Assembly (NCBI GenBank): GCA_046542995.1
Contig: JBKHAH010000040.1
Span: 1-28,835 of the forward strand
Source of the DNA: Perlabentimonas sp046542995
GTDB taxonomy: Bacteria > Bacteroidota > Bacteroidia > Bacteroidales > Tenuifilaceae
Reading direction: 5' to 3'
Length of the DNA: 28,835 nucleotides
The notes beneath the pieces were generated by a model that did not search any database, was not told the origin of the DNA, and worked only from the letters and a program-made list of their open reading frames with translations. Each line of letters starts with the position of its first letter. Within the stretch, counting starts at the first letter, position 1. Shown here piece by piece: positions 7,625 through 14,404 of this stretch. The position numbers and the translations under genes were made by a program.

Positions 7625-10258
7625 TTAATTTATGAACTTGCTGGTGTAAGCATTTTCGCCCAATAAACGTAAAATATACAAGCCTTTTGGAATATTCGGC
7701 AGATTATACCTATGCTTTCCCCTTGATATCTTTTCTTTACTCTTATTTATTAGCCGGCCTTGGGTGTTATAAATTTCAATAGCATGGAATTTATGCTGAG
7801 TATTGTTCTCAATGGTTAGTATTGAGGTTTTTGCATTGTAATAGGTCTTAATGCCATTTGAAAAAGTGTCGTGTATTGAGCCGCTTGCTGGGATGGAAGA
7901 TACGGTTACCGTGCTGGTTGATTGCTCAAAATCTCCGCTTATTGTAAAGTCAATATCTTCGCTACCAGTCCATTCAGCGTTCTCGTTATAAAAGGTAACA
8001 TCCCAATCGTTCTGTTCAATTGCAATATTACTATTGCCTGTCCAGGCAAGATTTATGCTGCTATTAAAGTTTGAAATATATTGTGATATGTTGATGGTTA
8101 GCTCATCGTTCTGGTTAAATGAAAGTTCTGAAGGCAAATTGAGTTGGGGTGAGCTGGAAGAAGGCATCGTCTCAACCCTAAAGTTATCGAAGAAAAAACC
8201 ATCTCCGTTAACTGAACCGTCGCTAATTAGCCTAAAACGGAATAGAACTGTCTCTCCAATGTAGCTGTTTAAATCGATGGTTTCTTTTACCCACTCGTTT
8301 TGCGTTCCATGGTAAACAGGCTTATCCGGATCCTGTGTACTGCTCCCAGTGCTCGTGTATGAGCCTGTTAGGGGTTCCCAGTTATTCCCATTATCAGCGG
8401 AAACCATGAACTGAGCATAGTCCCAGTTTGCCTCAATATCCCATCTTGCCATAAATTCAGCGTAAGCAAATATTACATTGGCTAAATCTAACTCGAAATC
8501 AAGTGTAATGCTGGAGTTTGAGTTATCTGGATAATTTGCGTTTGGGCTATCGCATATTGAGGCTGGCTCAGAGTAAAAGTGCTGCGTTGTTGTATCCCAG
8601 GAGGAAGTTGACCAATTATTAGTATCATCACAATTATCACTTATAATGATGTCGGATGTACCATATATTTTTGTGATAGTATCGGTAAATGTAAACTCCC
8701 CATTATCAAGTAAAATGGCGAATCGTACTTCTTCACCTTGAGATATGTTGGATTTAAGTAGCATTTCAATGGTGTCAGTTCTAACCTCTAGGGTTTCCAT
8801 GTTTTGAAAGTTTATAGAATTCCCAATCTCTTGAATATTGCTGCTCACAGGCTGTATTGAAACATTATAGCTTGATGTTGAGCTTACCCCAAGTGATTTA
8901 ATGCTAAGCGGTATGAGAGTCTCTATATTATTATAGTATCTATTAGATTTATCAGTAAATTTTGCATAGGGTAGGGCAAGCCGAGCAAGGGTTAGGTTCA
9001 TACCCGTATGCCCAGCACAAATTTCTTCAATTCTATCAGCCTCAGGCCAAAAGCCATCGCTTGGGCTTCCTGCTTCGGGTGTAAATGCAAAAATCTTATT
9101 TTTTGTCTCCTGCTCACCATAAAACCAGTCGTCGCTACCCCCATTAGCAAAGTAGCTTAACGTTTCGTAAACGGTACCGTAAGTATATCCATTCTCCTTG
9201 GTTAGTAGTTTGGCGTAGTTGCTGAATATTAGCGAGTCTGGGGTTAGCAGATTGTCAAATCCCCATGGGTATATCAGCAAGTCGCTGTATGTATGGTTAT
9301 TCAAGGCAAGTTTAATATCTCTTTCCTCGCAAAACTGCTTAATAAGTTGCGTTTCAGGTTCGCTAAATGCTGAGGGGCCACGGTATGTATCCGAAGAGCC
9401 ATTTGGTGAGGATCCGCTATCGTCATAACCCCACATGTAGCCAAAATTACGGTTAAGGTCAACTCCTTGCGTTTCGTCGGAATTGGTGCTTCTGTTTTTT
9501 CGCCACATTCCACCACCATCGGGGTTATTGGTCTCGTTATAAATGTAACCATCCGGATTAACGCACGGGATAAATAGTAATTCAAGATTATCAACAAGGT
9601 AAGTAATCTCAGGATCGTTTCCATAGTTTTCCAGTAAGTACCACATTTGGTAGAGCATCTGCTGCATTGAGATTGGTTCACGGGCATGAGTTAATGCAGT
9701 GTAAAGAACCTGAGGCTTATCTTGCTCCTTTTCGGGGTTGTTTGAAATTTTCACCCAGTAAACAGGTCTGCCCTCAACGGAATTTGTTGAACCAATAGGT
9801 TGCCTTGAAGATATTAAATCGGGGAACTGGTCTTTCATCATATCTAGCTCATCAAGCAATTCGCTATAGGTATGATGACCACCCATGCTCCCTAAAGAAA
9901 AATTTTGCGGGGTAACGTAACCGTCAATTCTTCTGCTGGTAGATTTCATTGTTGAGTTTAAGCTATCTATACAAAGTTTTGAGTTTCTTGATACATAGAA
10001 GCTACTCATGTCCTCAATAGTAATCTCATATCTTAGGCCCGATTTATCAAGCAGTTCTAAGTCGGAATCGGAATATTCTCCTATAATGTAGGCTCCTTGT
10101 TTTCGTTCAAGGCTTTCAAGAGGCAACCCCAATGATGCTAAGATTAGCATATCTGTTTTTTCAGGTGTTTCAATTTTAACTCTATGGTACTTTTCTGTTT
10201 GAGCATTTAGTAAAAGTACGCTCAGTAATAGGTTAATGGTTAATGCAGCAATTCTCAT
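7625..10258 (-). CDS. Secreted M14 zinc carboxypeptidase with T9SS sorting domain
   Basis: The product has about 877 residues. Numbering here is from the in-frame TTG at 10282, eight codons upstream. I prefer the ATG at 10258 because it starts cleanly on the signal peptide (RIAALTINLLLSVLLLNAQ). The M14 peptidase domain (about 125-440) has zinc ligands H199 and E202 in THAREP and H330 in LNNHTYSD, substrate-binding N277-R278 in DLNRNF, and catalytic E403 in FTPEAGSPSDG, so it should be active and release C-terminal residues from peptides. A beta-sandwich region follows (about 540-710, including an NGDGFFFDNFRVE block like MAM or immune-inhibitor-A modules), then a Pro/Ser linker and a type A T9SS sorting domain (about 811-885, with the NxxG-type turn and a GLYILRL strand). 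It lies 80 nt upstream of the response-regulator gene on the same strand. Confidence 0.92.
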   Translation of the reverse strand: MRIAALTINLLLSVLLLNAQTEKYHRVKIETPEKTDMLILASLGLPLESLERKQGAYIIGEYSDSDLELLDKSGLRYEITIEDMSSFYVSRNSKLCIDSLNSTMKSTSRRIDGYVTPQNFSLGSMGGHHTYSELLDELDMMKDQFPDLISSRQPIGSTNSVEGRPVYWVKISNNPEKEQDKPQVLYTALTHAREPISMQQMLYQMWYLLENYGNDPEITYLVDNLELLFIPCVNPDGYIYNETNNPDGGGMWRKNRSTNSDETQGVDLNRNFGYMWGYDDSGSSPNGSSDTYRGPSAFSEPETQLIKQFCEERDIKLALNNHTYSDLLIYPWGFDNLLTPDSLIFSNYAKLLTKENGYTYGTVYETLSYFANGGSDDWFYGEQETKNKIFAFTPEAGSPSDGFWPEADRIEEICAGHTGMNLTLARLALPYAKFTDKSNRYYNNIETLIPLSIKSLGVSSTSSYNVSIQPVSSNIQEIGNSINFQNMETLEVRTDTIEMLLKSNISQGEEVRFAILLDNGEFTFTDTITKIYGTSDIIISDNCDDTNNWSTSSWDTTTQHFYSEPASICDSPNANYPDNSNSSITLDFELDLANVIFAYAEFMARWDIEANWDYAQFMVSADNGNNWEPLTGSYTSTGSSTQDPDKPVYHGTQNEWVKETIDLNSYIGETVLFRFRLISDGSVNGDGFFFDNFRVETMPSSSSPQLNLPSELSFNQNDELTINISQYISNFNSSINLAWTGNSNIAIEQNDWDVTFYNENAEWTGSEDIDFTISGDFEQSTSTVTVSSIPASGSIHDTFSNGIKTYYNAKTSILTIENNTQHKFHAIEIYNTQGRLINKSKEKISRGKHRYNLPNIPKGLYILRLLGENAYTSKFIN

Positions 10259-10392
10259 AAAACGGAGTTTTTGTTTTGTCAATGTTAACCTTAAATATTC
10301 ATAAATTAGATACTATATGAATAGTCCAGTTTAATAAATCGGCCTAAAAGTAATCATTTATTAACTCAATTTTTAATTCTAAAATCAAAAGG

Positions 10393-10447
10393 TGTGATTC
10401 GATACCTTGTGTGCGATATCGAACAAACCATGTAGCAATTTCGAACA
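10393..10447 (+). promoter_or_regulatory. Three phased TCGA-centred repeats (candidate activator sites)
   Basis: Three related sequences are spaced about two helical turns apart. The middle one, TGTGCGATATCGAACA (10410-10425), is a 16-bp palindrome with one mismatched pair. The third, at 10431-10447, shares 11 of 13 bases of the GCGATATCGAACA core. The first, TGTGATTCGATACC (10393-10406), is a weaker copy. Their TCGA cores start at 10399, 10419 and 10441. They lie about 90-145 bp upstream of the predicted start of the export operon, the usual place for NtrC-family enhancer sites. Binding by the neighbouring regulator is inference. Confidence 0.5.
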
Positions 10448-10512
10448 CTTTTTAGATTAAAGCTGAATAGAATATGAGGTTAAATGCTTGTTATATAAAT
10501 ACATGTATGTTT

Positions 10513-10528
10513 TGGCACAAATGATGTT
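10513..10528 (+). promoter_or_regulatory. Sigma-54-like -24/-12 promoter of the export operon
   Basis: TGGCAC (10513-10518) matches the sigma-54 -24 element exactly, and GG to GT spacing is the required 12 bp, with the -12 element reading ATGTT instead of TTGCA. The predicted start point is near 10539, giving a leader of about 23 nt before the HlyD-like ATG. The imperfect -12 element is the weak point. Support comes from context: a sigma-54-type regulator encoded nearby and phased repeats upstream. Confidence 0.5.
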
Positions 10529-10561
10529 TATAAAAGTACAAACTAGAAAAAAATTTTTACG

Positions 10562-11818
10562 ATGGATAGAGCAATTAAAAAAAAGAAATGGCCTTTAAAG
10601 AAGGTGTTATGGCTTGGAGCAGCAGTAGCGCTTGTTCTTCTAGTTGGTTACTACATAATATTCGCCGATAAAAGTTCAAAGCTGAATGTTGATGTTGAGA
10701 AGCTAACCATTGAGAGCGTTCAGGAGGATTTGTATCGCGACTACATAACAGTTATTGGTACGGTAGCACCTATACAAACTATTTATCTTGATGCTACTGA
10801 GGGAGGAAGCCGTGTTGAAGAGATTGTAACACAAGAGGGTGGTAGGGTTGAAGAGGGTGATATAATTGCCAGATTTAGCAATACCAATTTAATACTCGAT
10901 ATTTCAAATTTTGAGGCGAATGTTTCACGTGCCAATAATGAACTTTCCAGCATTAGGTTGCAAATGGAGCGGCAAACACTTGAAACACAGAGCAGGCTGC
11001 TCGATTTAAATTTTGAGCTCAAGGAGCGCAAGAGAAAATACAATACAAATAATGTTTTGTTCGAGCAGGATCATATTTCAAAAGAGGAGTATGAGCGCTC
11101 GAAAGAGGCTTATGAGTTAACTCAGAAAAGGATTGAACTTTTCAGGGAGAACGCAAAGCAGGATTCTTTGTACCGTCTTACCCAGCTTAAAATACTAGAA
11201 GAGGATGCAGCTAGATTGCAGAGCAACCTGTCTATTGTTCGCAGTAGGTTGGATGCCTTAGTTTTTCGCGCACCTGTTTCGGGTGAACTAGCTTCTTTAG
11301 ATCTTGAGGTAGGGCAGGTTATTGGCATGGGGTCGCGCATTGGCACAATACATGTGTTAGACTCGTACAAGCTTAAAGTTGATGTTGATGAGCATTACAT
11401 TAATCGTGTAATTCATGGTTTAAAAGGAAATTGTGAGTTTGGAGGGAAGCAGTATCTAGCGCAAATAAGCAAAATATACCCCGAGGTTCGAAGCGGAAGG
11501 TTTACGGTTGACATGGAGTTCGATAGCCTGGTACCTAAAAACATTCGCATTGGGCAAACCTCTCGCATTCGTCTAGAGCTGGGCGAGTCGCAAATGGCTA
11601 CCCTTATTCCTCGTGGTGGTTTTTACCAGAGTACTGGTGGACAATGGATATTTGTAGTTGATCCTTCAGGGAACTATGCAACAAAAAGGCAAATCCGAAT
11701 TAACAGGCAGAATCCAAGGCATTACGAAGTGTTAGAGGGACTTGAACCAGGGGAGAGGGTGATAGTATCGAACTACGATAACTTTGGAGATGTTGACAGG
11801 CTGATATTAAGGAAATAA
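10562..11818 (+). CDS. HlyD-family periplasmic adaptor of an ABC export system
   Basis: The 418-residue adaptor has a basic cytoplasmic N terminus (RAIKKKKWPLKK), one membrane anchor (about residues 14-34), a split lipoyl-like domain with the first half around ATEGGSRVEEIVTQEGGRVEEGDII, a long alpha-helical hairpin (about 118-220, Arg/Glu/Leu-rich, coiled coil), the second lipoyl half at FRAPVSGELASLDLEVGQVIGMGSRIGTI, and a beta-barrel and membrane-proximal domain ending in LEGLEPGERVIVSNYDNFGDVDRLIL. This is the MacA/HlyD architecture that bridges an inner-membrane transporter to TolC. The ATPase gene starts 46 nt downstream and the TolC gene ends the operon. It is the first gene after the sigma-54-like promoter. 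The cargo cannot be told from sequence. Confidence 0.92.
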   Translation: MDRAIKKKKWPLKKVLWLGAAVALVLLVGYYIIFADKSSKLNVDVEKLTIESVQEDLYRDYITVIGTVAPIQTIYLDATEGGSRVEEIVTQEGGRVEEGDIIARFSNTNLILDISNFEANVSRANNELSSIRLQMERQTLETQSRLLDLNFELKERKRKYNTNNVLFEQDHISKEEYERSKEAYELTQKRIELFRENAKQDSLYRLTQLKILEEDAARLQSNLSIVRSRLDALVFRAPVSGELASLDLEVGQVIGMGSRIGTIHVLDSYKLKVDVDEHYINRVIHGLKGNCEFGGKQYLAQISKIYPEVRSGRFTVDMEFDSLVPKNIRIGQTSRIRLELGESQMATLIPRGGFYQSTGGQWIFVVDPSGNYATKRQIRINRQNPRHYEVLEGLEPGERVIVSNYDNFGDVDRLILRK

Positions 11819-11864
11819 ACACATTAACGAAAAATAATTTTCAAACTAACTTAAAACTATAGTT

Positions 11865-12563
11865 ATGAACAACAACCTAACCATTAACGCCAAAAAGCTT
11901 GTTAAGGTGTTCCGTACAGATGAAGTGGAAACAACAGCGTTAAATAAGGTAGATTTAGAGGTTAAAGTGGGCGAATTTGTTGCCATTATGGGGCCCTCTG
12001 GTTGCGGAAAATCAACCCTTCTGAACATAATTGGGCTTTTGGATAACCCAACGGGCGGTGAACTATATTTTAATGGGGTAGAGGTGTCTAATTTTAAAGA
12101 GAAGCAGCGAACGAACATGCGTAAAGCGAACATTGGATTCGTTTTTCAAAGCTTTAACCTTATTGATGAGCTGACCGTTTTCGAAAACGTTGAGTTACCT
12201 CTGCTCTACATGAGCGTTCCATCTTCAGAACGTAAGAAGAAGGTTGAGGCGGTACTTGAGCGCATGAAAATTTCGCACAGGAAGAAGCACTTTCCTCAGC
12301 AACTTTCAGGAGGTCAGCAACAAAGGGTGGCAATTGCCAGAGCAGTTGTTGCTAACCCTAAACTAATCCTTGCCGACGAGCCAACAGGTAATCTCGACTC
12401 TGCAAACGGCGAGGAGGTTATGGGGCTTCTTACCGAGCTAAATAACGAGGGAACCACCATTATCATGGTAACCCACTCTCCAACCGATGCTGAGAAGGCT
12501 CATCGTATTGTACAGCTTTTCGATGGACACATCGTTACTGAGAATGTAACAAAACTTCTGTAG
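11865..12563 (+). CDS. ABC transporter ATPase, MacB/LolD type
   Basis: The 232-residue stand-alone nucleotide-binding subunit has Walker A GPSGCGKS (43-50), Q loop near FVFQSFNLIDELTVFENVELPL, signature LSGGQQQRVAIARA (from 147), Walker B LILADEP (167-173) and the H loop in MVTHSPTDAEKAH. The MxxxFQxFNLIxxLTxxENVxLPL pattern is typical of the LolD/MacB/FtsE class, which pairs with FtsX-like permeases of the MacB fold. No transmembrane segment follows the ATPase, so this is not a fused MacB. The next gene encodes a 105-residue secreted protein, not a permease, and only 46 nt separate the two. The cognate permease must therefore be encoded elsewhere, or the gene has been lost. Confidence 0.95.
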   Translation: MNNNLTINAKKLVKVFRTDEVETTALNKVDLEVKVGEFVAIMGPSGCGKSTLLNIIGLLDNPTGGELYFNGVEVSNFKEKQRTNMRKANIGFVFQSFNLIDELTVFENVELPLLYMSVPSSERKKKVEAVLERMKISHRKKHFPQQLSGGQQQRVAIARAVVANPKLILADEPTGNLDSANGEEVMGLLTELNNEGTTIIMVTHSPTDAEKAHRIVQLFDGHIVTENVTKLL

Positions 12564-12615
12564 AGACTGCTGGAGTATTCAGGTTTGATAGTAAGCAATC
12601 CATTAGATTATGATT

Positions 12616-12933
12616 ATGAAAAACATTGCGTTAAAAGGAATTTTGATACTTATTTTATCAATAGTTTTAAATGTAGGCTTGAAAGCAGATTCCAGCTATT
12701 TGAACCAGAAACAAGACGTTTGCTCCGAAAGTTTTGGTAATGTTAAGCAAAATATGAAGGAGGGAGATAGTTCGGAAAGTTTGGAGTTTGATTTTTTAAC
12801 CTGTCAGTATTTTAACGATATAAGACCGGCATCACCTATTAACATTACCCTTATAAGAAGTTATATAACACAAATATATCCAGCAACATGCTGGCTCGAT
12901 GACAAATCGCTACACATACTTGAAATTCTTTAG
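12616..12933 (+). CDS. Small secreted protein of unknown function in the export operon
   Basis: The product is about 105 residues from the ATG at 12616; another in-frame ATG two codons earlier (12610) is equally possible. The N terminus is a clear signal peptide: MKN, then GILILILSIVLNV and a likely cut after LKA. The mature part of about 80 residues is acidic in its first half (EGDSSESLEFDF) and carries three Cys (C36, C63, C92 from 12616), with no lipobox. I do not recognise a family. It lies between the ATPase gene (52 nt upstream) and tolC (2 nt downstream), in the slot where related operons carry a permease. It might be an exported substrate, an accessory periplasmic factor or an unrelated insert; nothing in the sequence decides. 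Confidence 0.6.
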   Translation: MKNIALKGILILILSIVLNVGLKADSSYLNQKQDVCSESFGNVKQNMKEGDSSESLEFDFLTCQYFNDIRPASPINITLIRSYITQIYPATCWLDDKSLHILEIL

Positions 12934-12935
12934 TT

Positions 12936-14294
12936 ATGAAGACTTTAATTAGCAGCCTGCTTCTATTTATAATGATTGTTACCTCTAATGGGCTTTTAGC
13001 TCAGGATTCATGGACATTGGAAGATTGCATAAACCATGCATTGCAGAATAATATTCAGCTTAAGCGCAGCGAACTTCAGGTTGAATCTGCACATAAAGAT
13101 GTAACTCAGAGTGCATTTGAGATGGGGCCAAACCTATCAGGTTTTTACAATCATAGCTTTCTCGATGGAACAACCTTTAATCAGTATTCGCTTAGGTTTG
13201 AGAGTTTACAGAATCAATCTGGTAGTTTGGGAATTGTTTCAGAGGTTACCCTTTTCGATGGTTTTAATGGAATTAATAACCGCTCAAGGCTGAAATATCA
13301 GTTGGAATCCCGTAGGCAGGATGCAGAAATTTTAAAGAATGACATTACGCTCAATGTTGTTGCTGGTTTTTTGCAGGTGCTTATGGATACAGAGCAGCAC
13401 AAGCTGGCAAGGGAGCAATTTCAAGTTTCGCAGGTGCAGCTGAAAAAGGCCGATTCGCAGCGAGAGTTAGGTACCATATCGCAAAGCGATTACCTTAATA
13501 TAAAATCTCAGAATATAAATCAGCAAGCACAGCTTACAAGCGCTGCTAATAGGTTAAAGTTTTCAAACTTGGAGCTGGCCCACCTGCTTGAACTTGATAA
13601 TCCGGAGGATTTTGAAATTGACCTTACTCCAATAACCCTGAGCGAATCGCATGAAATACTTGCATTTGATAACCTGTTTGAGGAGATTGCACAGGGAAGA
13701 CCTGAGTTACGAAAGGCTGAATACCAAATGAAAAGTGCTCAGAAAAGCCTGAGCATGGCTTACGGGCAGCTTACCCCTAGAGTAACCCTTGGTTATCAGT
13801 TAGGTTCAGGTTACGACCAAACGGCTTGGTTTATAACACCCGATAGCGTTTTAATTGAATATCCGGATTATACATATCGCAATCAAATTCAGGATTACAT
13901 TCAGCACAGGGTTTATTTTAGAGTTTCTATACCAATTTTTCAAAAGTTTTCAAACCTTTCTAACATTAGTAAGTCTAAAATTCAGGTTTTGGACGCAAAA
14001 TATGCGGTAGAAGAGGCCGAAAAGCAGGTTTACCGTGAGATACAGACGGCTTTTGCTGATGCAATATCATCATGGGATAATTATTTGGCATATAAAGAAT
14101 CTGCTGAAAGTTTTAAAGAGCTGTATAACCAAACAGTAAAAAGGTTTGAATTGGGCACAGCAAGCGCATTGGACGTTAGTTTGGCACAAAATGATTTAAT
14201 TAAAGCAGAAGGAGAACTGTTGCATGCAAAATATAATTACGTTTTACGCGTTAAGATACTAGACTTTTACAGGGGTTTGCCTATAACCCTGTAA
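12936..14294 (+). CDS. TolC-family outer-membrane efflux protein
   Basis: The 452-residue protein starts with a signal peptide (LISSLLLFIMIVTSNGLLAQ) followed by the family opening SWTLEDCINHALQNNIQLK. It shows the TolC internal duplication: two long helical halves, each with periodic Ala/Gln/Glu/Leu, including the first-half LNVVAGFLQVLMDTEQHKLAREQ and the second-half VYREIQTAFADAISSWDNYLAYKES segments, then VKRFELGTASALDVSLAQNDL, the classic repeat motif of the family. It would form the trimeric outer-membrane and periplasmic exit duct for the adaptor and ATPase encoded upstream. It is the last gene of the operon and a strong terminator follows 42 nt downstream. The length is normal. Confidence 0.94.
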   Translation: MKTLISSLLLFIMIVTSNGLLAQDSWTLEDCINHALQNNIQLKRSELQVESAHKDVTQSAFEMGPNLSGFYNHSFLDGTTFNQYSLRFESLQNQSGSLGIVSEVTLFDGFNGINNRSRLKYQLESRRQDAEILKNDITLNVVAGFLQVLMDTEQHKLAREQFQVSQVQLKKADSQRELGTISQSDYLNIKSQNINQQAQLTSAANRLKFSNLELAHLLELDNPEDFEIDLTPITLSESHEILAFDNLFEEIAQGRPELRKAEYQMKSAQKSLSMAYGQLTPRVTLGYQLGSGYDQTAWFITPDSVLIEYPDYTYRNQIQDYIQHRVYFRVSIPIFQKFSNLSNISKSKIQVLDAKYAVEEAEKQVYREIQTAFADAISSWDNYLAYKESAESFKELYNQTVKRFELGTASALDVSLAQNDLIKAEGELLHAKYNYVLRVKILDFYRGLPITL

Positions 14295-14336
14295 TTTGTG
14301 GTTTTTTTTATAGGTTTAGTTTATGGTTTGTTGGTT

Positions 14337-14368
14337 AGCCCCGGGGTGGTTCCCGGGGCTGTTTTTTT
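14337..14368 (+). terminator. Rho-independent terminator after tolC
   Basis: A perfect 9-bp stem AGCCCCGGG / CCCGGGGCT (14337-14345 and 14352-14360) with a 6-nt loop is followed by a run of seven T. It is the strongest terminator in the window and closes the adaptor-ATPase-tolC operon. On the opposite strand it lacks a T-run, so it would not end the convergent helicase transcript. Confidence 0.9.
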
Positions 14369-14404
14369 GCATAACTTTGTTTTACAGGAAGATATCGGAA
14401 TGGG

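Noticed and set aside
9301..9687. 128-residue frame inside the carboxypeptidase gene, same strand
   Set aside because: It is an out-of-frame shadow of the M14 domain, whose zinc ligands and catalytic residues are intact.
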